Assembly (NCBI RefSeq): GCF_051414035.1
Contig: NZ_JBLKNW010000001.1
Location: 310,001-374,000 of the forward strand
Source: Halosimplex amylolyticum
Lineage (GTDB): Archaea > Halobacteriota > Halobacteria > Halobacteriales > Haloarculaceae
DNA: 64,000 nucleotides
Reading direction: 5' to 3'
The notes beneath the pieces are model-generated. The model did no database searches. It was not told the origin of the DNA and saw nothing but the letters and a program-made list of their open reading frames with translations. Both the position numbers and the translations under genes were made by a program. Positions 16,775 through 26,705 of this stretch are shown piece after piece (position 1 is the first letter of the stretch; every line of letters begins with the position of its first letter).

Positions 16775-17212
16775 ATGAGCGTCGAGCTACCGTTCGCGCC
16801 GGTCGACACGATAATCCGGCGCAACGCCGGGAGTTTGCGGGTCAGTGCCGAGGCCGCCGAGGAACTCGCCCGTCGCATCCAGCAGCGAGGGGCCGACCTG
16901 GCGGCCGAGGCCGCCGAGGTGGCGACCGCGGACGGGCGGAAGACGCTGATGGCGTCGGACTTCGGCGTCGAGGTCTCCCAGGACAAGGACGACCTCGAAC
17001 TGCCGATCGCTCCCGTCGACCGCATCGCTCGCCTCGACATCGACGACTATCGCGTCTCCATGGACGCCCGCGTCGCGCTGGCGTCCGAACTGGAGACCTT
17101 CGCCGACCGCGTGGCCGCAGCGGCGGCCGACCTGGCCCGCCACGCCGACCGGCGGACGGTCAAGGCGGAGGACGTCGAGGCCTACTTTCGATTAGCACAG
17201 TACTACGAGTAA
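16775..17212 (+). CDS. hstA: Archaeal histone doublet
   Basis: 145 residues made of two histone folds joined head to tail. Fold 1 (1-68): LPFAPVDTIIRRNAG, RVSAEAAEELARRIQQ, ADGRKTLMASDFGV. Fold 2 (72-145): LPIAPVDRIARLDID, RVSMDARVALASELE, ADRRTVKAEDVEAYF. Each keeps the (L/P)P.APVD.I.R start and the RKT/RRTV-D pair that in single-fold histones contacts DNA and closes the loop. Doublet histones are the haloarchaeal form. The deacetylase-family gene follows after 7 bases, so both are probably one transcript. Other frames opening two codons earlier (ATG at 16766) lie within the promoter spacing and are less likely. Confidence 0.95.
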   Translation: MSVELPFAPVDTIIRRNAGSLRVSAEAAEELARRIQQRGADLAAEAAEVATADGRKTLMASDFGVEVSQDKDDLELPIAPVDRIARLDIDDYRVSMDARVALASELETFADRVAAAAADLARHADRRTVKAEDVEAYFRLAQYYE

Positions 17213-17219
17213 GCCCGTC

Positions 17220-18236
<1,017 letters not shown>

Positions 18237-18457
18237 GTCGGCGACCGCTCCCCGACCGATGCAGCCGTCCGCCGCTGTTGTATGCTTCCTGATACGTTTG
18301 CTGTCGACACAGTGAATTTCCCGACAGGAGCGGTAGCCGACCGGGCGATCCGGGGAAACAATGTCTCTCAGCCGACGGGTACCGGCCTACATATCAACGA
18401 ACGGCGGAAACCATTACAAGTGTGTACACGGAACGAGTCTCTTGGTGACTTCACCCC

Positions 18458-18712
18458 GTGTGTTGCTGTACGGAACAAACGTATCGTGACTGGGAATCGC
18501 AACTCGACGACCTGACACCGAGCGCGAAGTTCGTGTACACGGTCCTCGAGTACGAGGGACCGCTGACCCAGAAAACGCTCGCCGAGGAAACCCGGCTCTC
18601 ACAGCGCAGCGTCCGCAGCGCGCTGTCGGACCTGACCGACGCCGACCTCGTCGAGGAACGGATCTACCCGGCGGACGCCCGCCAGCGACTCTACGCGATC
18701 GACACCGAATAA
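18458..18712 (+). CDS. Small MarR-like winged-helix protein
   Basis: 84 residues from GTG. A Cys cluster (MCCCTEQTY) precedes a winged helix: LTPSAKFVYTVLEYEGPLTQ, KTLAEETRLSQRSVRSALSDL (helix-turn-helix) and DLVEERIYPADARQRLYAI (wing). No effector domain is present. Three adjacent cysteines at the N-terminus are unusual and could bind a metal or sense redox state if that start is right. A 221-base spacer with no feature separates it from the deacetylase gene. It converges on cca; a TTTTTATA stretch at 18739-18746 between them could act as a terminator. Confidence 0.8.
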   Translation: MCCCTEQTYRDWESQLDDLTPSAKFVYTVLEYEGPLTQKTLAEETRLSQRSVRSALSDLTDADLVEERIYPADARQRLYAIDTE

Positions 18713-18761
18713 CCACCGCGGTCCGGGTCGACCGTGTCGGGATTTTTATACGCGCGACCGA

Positions 18762-20129
18762 TCAGGGGCGCGGCGCCAGATAGCGCGCGAACTCGACGCC
18801 GAACTCCGCGGCCAGTTCGCCGACCTGCTCGCCCGCGAGCACCGCGTATCCGGTTTCCATCGCCGACTCGACGTGCGCGCCCAGCGCCACGTCGAGGACG
18901 GCGTCACTCTCCAGGAACGCCACCGCCGTCTCGAACTCCCGGGGCCGCTCGACGACGTACCGGTCGCCATCGAGGAAGGGACCGTACGTGCCGTCCTCCT
19001 CGGGGTCGTCGTCCGCGTAGGCCTCGTAGAACCCCTCTGCGTGGTCGCGGACGTCGACCGGCGGCCCCTCGTGGCGCTCGACGGCCGGCCGCTCGGCGAC
19101 TTCGAGTTCGACCAGGATGACGACGGTCTCGTCGGCCCACGCCGCCGCCCTGAGCACGTCGAACCCGCGCCGGTCGAGTTCGCTCGTCACGCCGCCGAGC
19201 GACCGGTCGAGTTGCGGGTAGAGCTGGTCGTCCACGACGTCGGGCGCGTCGAACCGGAGCGCGACCGGCGTGGTCCCGCGCCGCTCGAAGGCCTCCCGGA
19301 CGGCCGCCGCGTCGAGCGGGTCGGGATCGGAAGGGAAAAACAGCTCCTCGCGCGGGTCGGCGAGGAGTTCGCGCGCGTAGTGCTGGAGGCGCGCGACGGC
19401 CTCGGCCGAGCAGACCGCGGCGACGTTGCGCTCGGGATCCGTCGGATCGATGACCACGAGCGGGTCGTCGAAGGTTTCCCGTCCGTGATCCTCGGGGTCG
19501 AGCTCTATCGGTGGATGCCAGTTCGCCGCCGCCTCCACGAACGCGCGGAAGCCGCCGTACTCGTCGACGAGCAGTTCCGTCAGGTACCCCGAGAACCCGC
19601 GCGTCCGGAGGTTGCTCCCGTAGACGCCGATGCCGGTGAGGAACTGCTTGGCGACGCGCACCTCGCTTGCCAGTTCGGCGTCGATGCGCTCGGTGATGTA
19701 CTCGGTGTGGTACGGCGTGCGGTCCACCGCGGACTGAATCTTCGTCGCGTCTTCGACCGCGTAACAGGGCACCAGGTCCACGTCGAACCCGTCGTGCGTT
19801 CCCTTGACGTACGGGTGCTCGGCGTACTCCTCGTGACCCTCGGGCAGGACGGCGTGACCGACGTCGAGCCCGTAGGACTCCAGGTCTTCCCGGTCGATAT
19901 CGGGCGGGAACGAGACGAACAGGTCGACGTCGCGGTCGCCCGCCAGCCAGGTGTCGCGGGCCGTCGAGCCGGCCCGGACTACCTCGGCGTCGACCGGCAA
20001 GTCGGCGATGGCGGCCCGTGCGCGTTCGCGTAACTCCTCGGCGACCCGGTCGAGTCGCTCGCGCTCGACCGCGTCGGGCTCGACCCGCTCGCGGACCCGC
20101 TCGACGACCCCCTCGAACTCGTCGCTCAT
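18762..20129 (-). CDS. cca: Archaeal (class I) CCA-adding tRNA nucleotidyltransferase
   Basis: 455 residues, normal for the class I archaeal enzyme. The nucleotidyltransferase core has GSTARDTWL (GS at 54-55), DRDVDLFVSF with metal ligands Asp67 and Asp69, and DGFDVDLVPCY with the third carboxylate at Asp118. Central and tail domains follow (KQFLTGIGVYGSNLRTRGFSGYLTELL, and WADETVVILVELE). It adds the 3' CCA to tRNAs, none of which encode CCA in this window. ATG 20129 was chosen over a longer in-frame extension. It is divergent from the tRNA-Asn gene 145 bases away. Confidence 0.96.
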   Translation of the reverse strand: MSDEFEGVVERVRERVEPDAVERERLDRVAEELRERARAAIADLPVDAEVVRAGSTARDTWLAGDRDVDLFVSFPPDIDREDLESYGLDVGHAVLPEGHEEYAEHPYVKGTHDGFDVDLVPCYAVEDATKIQSAVDRTPYHTEYITERIDAELASEVRVAKQFLTGIGVYGSNLRTRGFSGYLTELLVDEYGGFRAFVEAAANWHPPIELDPEDHGRETFDDPLVVIDPTDPERNVAAVCSAEAVARLQHYARELLADPREELFFPSDPDPLDAAAVREAFERRGTTPVALRFDAPDVVDDQLYPQLDRSLGGVTSELDRRGFDVLRAAAWADETVVILVELEVAERPAVERHEGPPVDVRDHAEGFYEAYADDDPEEDGTYGPFLDGDRYVVERPREFETAVAFLESDAVLDVALGAHVESAMETGYAVLAGEQVGELAAEFGVEFARYLAPRP

Positions 20130-20242
20130 GTGCGTGGGTTCGGTGGGGCCCGTGAAAATCTGTCTGATGTACCGTGGGTTTGGAACTGTCGCTCTGTCGA
20201 CGTGCGTGACTCCGTGACGCGGCGGGTCCAAAGCGAAATCCC

Positions 20243-20251
20243 TATACAATA
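20243..20251 (+). promoter_or_regulatory. TATA box of tRNA-Asn
   Basis: TATACAATA ends 24 bases before the first base of the tRNA, fitting transcription that starts at or just before the mature 5' end. Confidence 0.6.
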
Positions 20252-20274
20252 ACTCCGGCTATCAGTGTATGCGT

Positions 20275-20377
20275 GCCGCCGTAGCTCAGTTGGTAGAGCA
20301 CCTCGCTGTTAGGGTGCGCAGGTCACCTGCGTGCCGCAGACACGAGGTTGTCCCAGGTTCGAGTCCTGGCGGTGGCG
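20275..20377 (+). tRNA. tRNA-Asn (anticodon GTT) with a 30-base intron
   Basis: Acceptor arms GCCGCCG/CGGTGGC pair (one G-T), the D arm is GCTC/GAGC around AGTTGGTA, the anticodon stem is CCTCG/CGAGG, and the T arm CCAGG/CCTGG encloses TTCGAGT. The loop reads CTGTTA then, after the intron, A: anticodon GTT. The spliced tRNA is 73 bases including the discriminator G; no CCA is encoded. The two halves of the anticodon stem only pair if 20312-20341 is removed. Confidence 0.95.
20312..20341 (+). other. tRNA-Asn intron with canonical bulge-helix-bulge
   Basis: The intron lies at position 37/38. Exon CTGT pairs with intron GCAG (20336-20339) as the 4-bp central helix; the 3-base bulges are TAG and ACA, each cut after its second base. 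The intron body GGTGCGCAGG/CCTGCGTGCC forms a 10-bp hairpin with a TCA loop. This is the complete recognition structure for archaeal tRNA splicing endonuclease. Confidence 0.92.
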
Positions 20378-20448
20378 TTCTAGCAGTCGTCGTTTTCTTC
20401 GGTGAGTCGAATCAGTGTAGTTCTACAGTAGCAGCCGACGACGAGAAC

Positions 20449-20710
20449 TGAAAGCCCCGACTGGTTCGACTCGCGCGCCTCGCTGCGCTCCTCGGTCGTT
20501 TCACTCCCTGCGGTGCTTCCGTCGTCGTGCTTCGTCGAACCAGTCGCCCCTTTCATTCCCACCCATCGCACGACACCGCAGACGGCCTCACACCTCCCCA
20601 GCCGACTGCGTTGCTCGGTCGCTTCGCTCCCTGCGCTACTCATCCCTCGCACGGCTACGCCGCGCGGTTCTCGCAGTGCTCGAACACGCGCGACAGCGCG
20701 CGCCACAACA
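20449..20710. repeat. Long fold-back repeat, copy B (intergenic 20378-20955)
   Basis: This 578-base spacer contains no supported gene. Left arm 20449-20470 (TGAAAGCCCCGACTGGTTCG...) and right arm 20534-20555 are complementary except near positions 7-9. Downstream, ACCGCAGAC, CCTCCCCAGCCGA, CTCATCCCTCGC and GCGACAGCGCGCGCCAC repeat the blocks of copy A. The remaining 20711-20955 has no repeat or gene that I can support. Confidence 0.7.
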
Positions 20711-20955
20711 AGTCGGTAACGTGGTGAAATCACTCAGGGGTCAGCGCCAGCTCGCGCTGGAGGAGCAGGCGGGCGACGTGGAACTCGCCGCCTCACAGCG
20801 CCCCGGCGTCCCGCGGCGCCATCGGTCAGTTGCGTGACGGACGCGGACGGGTAACAGTCGACCGCTCGATGCGCCGACGAGCGTGTGACGACTGCTCCCT
20901 GCCCAGCCACGCGGGAGAGACAGGGCTAAATGGATGCGCCCCGAGGTGCGTGGGC

Positions 20956-21855
20956 ATGAGCGACGCGTTCGAGGTCTCCGAGAAGCGGTCCGTCCCGCCC
21001 GCCGAGGCGTTCTCCCTCCTCGGCAACGAACTGCGCGTGTCTATCCTCCTCGAACTCGGCGACGCCAAGGAGGGAAACCAGCCCCGGCCGCTCCCCTTCG
21101 AGGAACTGCGTCGCCGATGCGACGTGACCGACAGCGGCCGGTTCAACTACCACCTTCAGGAACTACTGGACGTCTTCGTCACCGAGAAACCGGAGGGCTA
21201 CGGCCTGCTGTACCCGGGCGTCATCCTCTATCAGGCGATCAAGGCCGACAGCTTCACCGACCGGACGACCGTCGACCCGTTCCCCGTCGACTCCTCGTGC
21301 GTCACTTGCGACGGCGACCTGGAGGCGACCTATCGGAACAGCATGCTCGTCGTCCGCTGCCGGGACTGTGGCGACCTGGCGTTCAAGTACCACCTCCCGC
21401 CGGGCGCCATCCGGTCGAACGACCCCGACGCGGTGCTGTGGGCGGCGAACGTCTACGCCCGGCGCGACCTGATGACCGTCGCCAGCGACGTCTGTCCGAC
21501 CTGCGCCAGCGAGATGTACCACGACGTGGTCCCCGAAGACGAGAAGTCGAGCGATCTCGAACACGCGATGCCCGGCCCCGCCGTCGTCCACCACTGCTCG
21601 TACTGCAAGAACTTCTTCTCGACCGACCTGCCGGAAGTCCTCGTCTACCACCCCGACGTCCTGCCGTTCGTCGCCGCCAACGCCCACGACGTGCTGACCG
21701 AGATGCTGTGGACCGTCGGCGCCTGCGACCCGGACGACATCGCCGTCACTGAACGCGATCCGTTACGCGTGACCGTTCCGCTCCAGGTCGATGGTGAGCG
21801 ACTCGACGTGACCGTCGACCGCTCGCTCGCCGTCGTCGACACCGAACGGACGTAA
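20956..21855 (+). CDS. ArsR-like transcriptional regulator with two zinc-ribbon pairs (DUF7351-like)
   Basis: 299 residues. The N-terminal winged helix (about 14-90) reads AFSLLGNELRVSILLELGD, FEELRRRCDVTDSGRFNYHL and QELLDVFVTEKPEGYGL. The C-terminal region has four CxxC pairs: CVTC, CRDC, CPTC and CSYC, enough for two structural or sensory zinc ribbons. The 'SGRFNYHL' recognition helix is shared with the gene at 41283-41660. ATG 20956 was chosen because upstream in-frame sequence is non-conserved. It precedes metY in the same direction by 90 bases, but metY has its own TATA box. Ligand unknown. Confidence 0.82.
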   Translation: MSDAFEVSEKRSVPPAEAFSLLGNELRVSILLELGDAKEGNQPRPLPFEELRRRCDVTDSGRFNYHLQELLDVFVTEKPEGYGLLYPGVILYQAIKADSFTDRTTVDPFPVDSSCVTCDGDLEATYRNSMLVVRCRDCGDLAFKYHLPPGAIRSNDPDAVLWAANVYARRDLMTVASDVCPTCASEMYHDVVPEDEKSSDLEHAMPGPAVVHHCSYCKNFFSTDLPEVLVYHPDVLPFVAANAHDVLTEMLWTVGACDPDDIAVTERDPLRVTVPLQVDGERLDVTVDRSLAVVDTERT

Positions 21856-21912
21856 CTGCGCTTCCCGGACCGTGACACACCGTCTCACTGAGATATTTGC
21901 CGTAACTCGTGG

Positions 21913-21918
21913 TTATAG
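21913..21918 (+). promoter_or_regulatory. TATA-like box of metY
   Basis: TTATAG ends 28 bases before ATG 21946, which favours that start over the in-frame ATG at 21919. Confidence 0.5.
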
Positions 21919-21945
21919 ATGCTTGTAGATATATGCACGACACAC

Positions 21946-23250
21946 ATGACCGATCCGTACGCTTTCGGGACGCGCTGCGTCCACGCCGGCCAGGAGGTCG
22001 ATCCGGCGACAGGGGCGCGCGCCCCACCGATCTACCAGACGACCTCGTACGTGTTCGACGACGCGGACACCGCGGCCGACCGGTACGCGCTGGACGACGG
22101 CGGGAACGTCTACTCCCGGTTCGACAACCCGACCGTGGCGACGCTCGAACGCCGCCTCGCCTCCCTGGAGAACGGCACCGCCGCCGTCGCCACCGGGTCG
22201 GGGATGGCGGCCCTCGACGCCGGCACCTCGATCCTCGCCAGCGCCGGCGACAACGTCGTCACCGCCTCCTCTATCTACGGCGGCACCCACTCCTATCTCT
22301 CCAACATGGGGAGCCGCCGGGGCATCGAGACGCGCTTCGTCGACACGCTCGACCCCGAAGCGTACGCCGAGGCCATCGACGACCACACCGCCTACGTCCA
22401 CTACGAGACCATCGGGAACCCCTCGCTCGTCACCCCGCCGATGGAGGAGATCGCCGAGGTCGCCCACGAGCACGGCGTCCCCGTCTTCGTCGACAACACG
22501 TTCGCGACGCCCGCGCTCTGCAACCCGCTCGACCACGGCGCCGACGTCGTCTGGGAGTCGACCACTAAGTGGATCCACGGGTCGGGCACCACCGTCGGCG
22601 GCGTCCTGGTCGACGGCGGATCGTTCCCCTGGGCGGAGTACCCCGAGAAGTTCCCCGAGTTGGGCGCGCCCAACGACGCCTTCGACGGCGTCACCTTCGC
22701 CGAGCGGTTCGGCGACCGGGCGTTCGCGATGGCCGCCCGCCAGCGCGCCGTCCGCTCGCTCGGCGACGGCCAGAAGCCGTTCGACGCCTGGGCGACCCTC
22801 CAGGGCAGCGAGACGCTCTCGCTCCGGATGGAACGCCACTGCGAGAACGCACAGACCGTCGCGGAGTTCCTCGTCGACCACGACGGCGTCGAGTGGGTCA
22901 CCTACCCCGGTCTCGAATCGCACGAGACCCACGACCACGCCGCAGAGTTCCTCGACGGCGGCTACGGAGGCATGATCGCCTTCGGTCTCACCGGCGGCTT
23001 CGAGGCGGGCAAGCGCTTCTGCGAGGAGACCGACCTCGCGCAGTTCCTCGCCAACATCGGCGACGCGAAGACGCTCGTCATCCACCCCGCGAGCACGACC
23101 CACGCCCAGCTCTCGGCGGACGAACAGCGCGCCAGCGGCGTCACGCCCGACCTCGTGCGGCTGTCGGTCGGCATCGAAGACGCAGACGACGTCGTCGCCG
23201 ATATCGACGGTGCCATCGAACGTGCCAACCACGGCGCGGGTGAGTCGTAG
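21946..23250 (+). CDS. metY: O-acetylhomoserine sulfhydrylase (aminocarboxypropyltransferase)
   Basis: 434 residues, a Cys/Met-metabolism PLP enzyme. It begins with FGTRCVHAGQEVDPATGARAPPIYQTTSYVF, has YSRFDNPTVATLE, GSGMAALDAG (phosphate binding), FVDNTFATP, and ESTTKWIHGSGTTVGG with the PLP-binding Lys208. The length and the WAEYPEKFPE insertion fit MetY rather than cystathionine gamma-synthase. It makes homocysteine from O-acetylhomoserine and sulfide. metX starts on the base after its stop codon, so substrate supply and use are in one operon. Confidence 0.93.
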   Translation: MTDPYAFGTRCVHAGQEVDPATGARAPPIYQTTSYVFDDADTAADRYALDDGGNVYSRFDNPTVATLERRLASLENGTAAVATGSGMAALDAGTSILASAGDNVVTASSIYGGTHSYLSNMGSRRGIETRFVDTLDPEAYAEAIDDHTAYVHYETIGNPSLVTPPMEEIAEVAHEHGVPVFVDNTFATPALCNPLDHGADVVWESTTKWIHGSGTTVGGVLVDGGSFPWAEYPEKFPELGAPNDAFDGVTFAERFGDRAFAMAARQRAVRSLGDGQKPFDAWATLQGSETLSLRMERHCENAQTVAEFLVDHDGVEWVTYPGLESHETHDHAAEFLDGGYGGMIAFGLTGGFEAGKRFCEETDLAQFLANIGDAKTLVIHPASTTHAQLSADEQRASGVTPDLVRLSVGIEDADDVVADIDGAIERANHGAGES

Positions 23251-24462
23251 ATGGAGATCGAACGCGACTCGGTCTCGCTGGGCGAGTTCGAGTTCGAGTG
23301 CGGTCGCTCGATCCCCGAACTCGAAGTCTCCTACGAGGCCTACGGGGAGTTCACCGGGGACAACGCCGTCCTCGTCTGTCACGCGCTCACCGGGAGCGCC
23401 CACGTCGCCGGCCGCCACCCGGACCAGGAGACCGACGGCCAGGCTCGCGCCTGGTGGGACGACATCGTCGGTCCCGGCAAGGCCATCGACACGCGCGAGT
23501 ACTACGTCCTCTGTGCGAACATCCCCGGCTCGTGCTACGGCACGACCGGCCCCGCCAGCGAGAACCCGGAGACGGGCGAACCCTACGGCACCGACTTCCC
23601 CGCGGTCACGGTGGCGGACTGGACCGACGCGCAGCGCAAACTGCTGGACGAACTCGGCATCCCGCACCTCCACGCCGTCGTCGGCGGCAGCGTCGGCGGC
23701 ATGAACGTCCTTGAGTGGGCCAAACAGCACCCCGACCACGTCGAGCGCATCGTCCCCATCGCCGCCGCCGCTCGCCTCGACGTGCAGTGTCTCGCCCTCG
23801 ACGCCATCGCGCGCCGCGCGATCACCACCGACGACGGCTGGCAGGGCGGCGATTACTACGGCGACGGCCCAGACCCCGACGACGGGCTCGCCCTCGCCCG
23901 CCAGATCGGCCACGTCATGTACCTCTCGAAGGCCTCGATGGAGCAGAAGTTCGGTCGCCGCGCTGCCGGGCGCGACGCCGCGCGCTCGTTCCCGACCGAC
24001 CCGGCGGCCGGCTTTTTCCCCTACCGCGACGTCGAGTCCTATCTCGACTACCAGGCCGAGTCGTTCGTCGACCGCTTCGACGCCAACGCCTACCTCTATC
24101 TCACCCGCGCGATGGACAACTACGACCTCTCGGCGGGCTTCGAATCCGACGAGGACGCGCTCGCGGCATTCGACGGCGAGGCGCTCGTCATGTCGTTCAC
24201 CGGCGACTGGCACTTCACCCCGACGCAGGCCGAGGAGCTGGCCGACTCGTTACGCGGAGCGGACGTCCGCGTGGCTCACCACCTCGTCGAGTCCGACCAC
24301 GGTCACGACGCCTTCCTGGTCGAACCGGAGAGCGTCGGCCCGCCGCTCTCGGACTTTCTCGTCGACGGCGTCGAGGGAACGGCGGTCACCGACACCGACG
24401 AACCCCCCGAGGACGACGACCCCTCGTTCGCCCCGGTCCACACGAGCCTGTTCTCTGATTGA
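23251..24462 (+). CDS. metX: Homoserine O-acetyltransferase
   Basis: 403 residues, alpha/beta hydrolase fold of the MetX family. Motifs: VCHALTGSAHVAG, ANIPGSCYGTTGPAS, nucleophile Ser147 in VVGGSVGGMN, Asp in SFTGDWHF and His in ESDHGHDAF. The long lid between these parts (DALDAIARRAI to SFPTDPAAG) is normal for the family. It activates homoserine for sulfhydrylation by MetY; the acyl donor (acetyl or succinyl) cannot be fixed from sequence alone. It abuts metY directly and ends in a 30-residue acidic tail. Confidence 0.92.
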   Translation: MEIERDSVSLGEFEFECGRSIPELEVSYEAYGEFTGDNAVLVCHALTGSAHVAGRHPDQETDGQARAWWDDIVGPGKAIDTREYYVLCANIPGSCYGTTGPASENPETGEPYGTDFPAVTVADWTDAQRKLLDELGIPHLHAVVGGSVGGMNVLEWAKQHPDHVERIVPIAAAARLDVQCLALDAIARRAITTDDGWQGGDYYGDGPDPDDGLALARQIGHVMYLSKASMEQKFGRRAAGRDAARSFPTDPAAGFFPYRDVESYLDYQAESFVDRFDANAYLYLTRAMDNYDLSAGFESDEDALAAFDGEALVMSFTGDWHFTPTQAEELADSLRGADVRVAHHLVESDHGHDAFLVEPESVGPPLSDFLVDGVEGTAVTDTDEPPEDDDPSFAPVHTSLFSD

Positions 24463-24484
24463 CGGGTTTGCGGGGCCAACAGGC

Positions 24485-24490
24485 TTTTTT
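24485..24490 (+). terminator. T6 terminator after metYX
   Basis: A run of six T lies 22 bases after the metX stop, preceded by GC-rich sequence; a typical archaeal T-tract terminator. Confidence 0.5.
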
Positions 24491-24585
24491 CTCCCCACTG
24501 CGTTTGCTCGGATACTCGTCTCCGGGGGACGGGCACGGGTGGACTGGCGCTGCCCCGCGGGGAGAACGCAGAGGCCCTCTACAGC

Positions 24586-26703
24586 ATGACAATCGACCTG
24601 GACGCGACCAGACCGCAGATCCGCTCGCACCCGAGTCGCGACGGCGCGCAGATCGTCGACCCGATCCAGGAGACCCAGTTCGCCCTCCTCACCCCCGAGC
24701 AACCGGACATCTCCGACTGCGACACCGAACGCTTCTACTTCCCCGCCGACACCGCCGCGACGATTCGAACCGATACGATCGAGACGCCGTATTTCGTGGG
24801 AGTCTGGATCCGTGACGAAGAAGGCGATACCGTCGCGGAGATCAGCGATCGTGAGTCCGTGAATATCCAGCCCGGCCGTTATAACGTCGAGTTGGCGACT
24901 ACCCAGATCAAACTACAGTTCGCCATCGAAGGTGGAATCGCAGTCACCTCGACAGAAGACGGTGTAACCCTATCGCTCTCGGAGACCGATCGCCTACACG
25001 TCGGTGCGCGCTCGGTGCACGAACAACCCGCAGCCACCGTAACGACGACCGAGGAACCAGAGGACCTGATGGCCGCGCTCTCGACGCTCGGGTCGGCACT
25101 GAAAACGACCAGCTGCGAGCGGTCGTTCCCGTCGTTGCGCGGCCACCCCCCGCTCGTCGAACTCGGTGACGAACTCTCCATCCCGGAGGCGATCGATTCT
25201 CCGGACAACGGAGTCGCTATCGAAGTCCCGCCAGTCGAGGAGTTCATCTATCCCGTCGTCCCGCTCGTGTATTATCTCGGGGCGACGCTACAGCCGGGTC
25301 CGTCTCCACGGATCGTCACCGAAGAGTGGTCGTATCCACTCGATGGCAACGACGGGTTCGAACCCGCTGTCGCCCGCACCCTCAAACAGATCCTCCTGTT
25401 GGACTGCGTAACGCGAACAGAGGGATACTATCAGGTGGACCTGCACGAACGCGGGGAAGTAAAGAAGCGCGTCGATCTCGACTTCGCCAAAGTGTACGAG
25501 CGGTCGCTCCCGGAACAGCTCAGGACGTATCTCGAAATTCCGTACGATTCGCTCGCAGATGTCGTCCCGAAGTGGAAACTGACCGCCGACGTGCGGCCGT
25601 ACGCCGAGTACGTCAGCGCGCTTCCGTTCCTCGCGAACGAACTCGCGATCGTCCGCTGCCCGGGAGCGGTCCCCTCGGACGACGAGGCGCTCGAGGACCT
25701 TTCAGAGCAAGTCGAGTCGTTCTTCCGCGACAACCCGCAGGCGCTACGTCGGAGCACGAAAGCGCGGTCGACGAACTCCTCAACCTCTACGACCGACACG
25801 GACATCTTCCGTCCCGAGCCAGCGGACAGCATCGAACAGGCGTACGTCGGTGATGGACTACCCGTCGGTGCGAGCAAGATGACAGTCGACGCCTATCATC
25901 GCCGATTGTCGTTCGAACCGACGACGGATCCGCAGATTCGGGTCGCAGTCGTCTGTAACGACGAGGAGATGACCGACGAAAACGTCGTTTCAGAGATATA
26001 CGGGACGCGCGACTGGGTCGAGTTCGACATCTCGTTCCAGGAGCAGTTGACGACGACGGAGATGCGTGAAGTCCTGAAGTCCGACGTTGATTTCCTCCAC
26101 TACATCGGCCACGTTGACGACGAAGGTATCCGATGTACAGACGGGTATCTCGATACGCGACACCTTTCGGAAGTGAACGTTAGTGCCTTCCTCCTCAATG
26201 CCTGTGATTCATACGAACAGGGCCGCGGACTCGTCGATTCGGGTGCAATGGCCGGTATCGCGACAGTCACGGATATCGTTAACGAAGCGGCTACTTCTGT
26301 CGGTCGAACCGCCGCAAAACTACTCAACCAGGGTTTCTCGCTCGCTGCCACAGTATCGATAATTAAGGAGTACGAGCAGATCGGACACCACTATCTCGTT
26401 GTCGGTGACGCTAGCTCGTCGATTGTAGAAAATCAGTCGGGAACGCCTAACCGAATCAATATCGAAGCAGGAGATTCTGATAATTATGAAATGACCTTGT
26501 TCGGATATCCAAACTTATCTACTCCGATGGGTACGATGTTTTTACCACAAATCAATGGAGAAACCACGTACTGTCTGAACTCGGGTCGTATGCGGACGTA
26601 CTCGCTAACAGAGCCGGAGCTACTCGACTTTCTTCACAAGCAAGATGTTCCAGTTGATCTCGACGGATCGCTTCGATGGAGTATGGGCTTAACAGAACTC
26701 TAA
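24586..26703 (+). CDS. CHAT-domain (caspase-like) protein of unknown function
   Basis: 705 residues, soluble, no signal peptide. The N-terminal 430 residues are beta-rich and unassigned. After a Ser/Thr linker (400-425), the C-terminal part (about 450-650) resembles a CHAT peptidase: DVDFLHYIGHVDDEG with candidate catalytic His509, VSAFLLNACDSYEQGRGLVDSG with Cys540, then GIATVTDIVNEAATSVGRTAAKLLNQGFSLA, the helix after the active site, and HYLVVGD. His and Cys sit after two hydrophobic strands as in caspase/separase-fold enzymes. The last 400 bases are less GC-rich than neighbours, suggesting transfer. It ends two bases from a convergent small membrane-peptide gene. Confidence 0.78.
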   Translation: MTIDLDATRPQIRSHPSRDGAQIVDPIQETQFALLTPEQPDISDCDTERFYFPADTAATIRTDTIETPYFVGVWIRDEEGDTVAEISDRESVNIQPGRYNVELATTQIKLQFAIEGGIAVTSTEDGVTLSLSETDRLHVGARSVHEQPAATVTTTEEPEDLMAALSTLGSALKTTSCERSFPSLRGHPPLVELGDELSIPEAIDSPDNGVAIEVPPVEEFIYPVVPLVYYLGATLQPGPSPRIVTEEWSYPLDGNDGFEPAVARTLKQILLLDCVTRTEGYYQVDLHERGEVKKRVDLDFAKVYERSLPEQLRTYLEIPYDSLADVVPKWKLTADVRPYAEYVSALPFLANELAIVRCPGAVPSDDEALEDLSEQVESFFRDNPQALRRSTKARSTNSSTSTTDTDIFRPEPADSIEQAYVGDGLPVGASKMTVDAYHRRLSFEPTTDPQIRVAVVCNDEEMTDENVVSEIYGTRDWVEFDISFQEQLTTTEMREVLKSDVDFLHYIGHVDDEGIRCTDGYLDTRHLSEVNVSAFLLNACDSYEQGRGLVDSGAMAGIATVTDIVNEAATSVGRTAAKLLNQGFSLAATVSIIKEYEQIGHHYLVVGDASSSIVENQSGTPNRINIEAGDSDNYEMTLFGYPNLSTPMGTMFLPQINGETTYCLNSGRMRTYSLTEPELLDFLHKQDVPVDLDGSLRWSMGLTEL

Positions 26704-26705
26704 CT

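Noticed and set aside
20730..20795. Minus-strand 20-codon stretch reading GGEFHVARLLLQRELAL before a stop, like a protein C-terminus
   Set aside because: Preceded by an in-frame stop and too short to assign to a family. It could be a gene remnant, but I cannot support it.
21913..24213. 766-codon frame antisense to metY-metX
   Set aside because: It is the shadow of two well-defined enzymes with intact catalytic motifs. It has no recognisable domain of its own.
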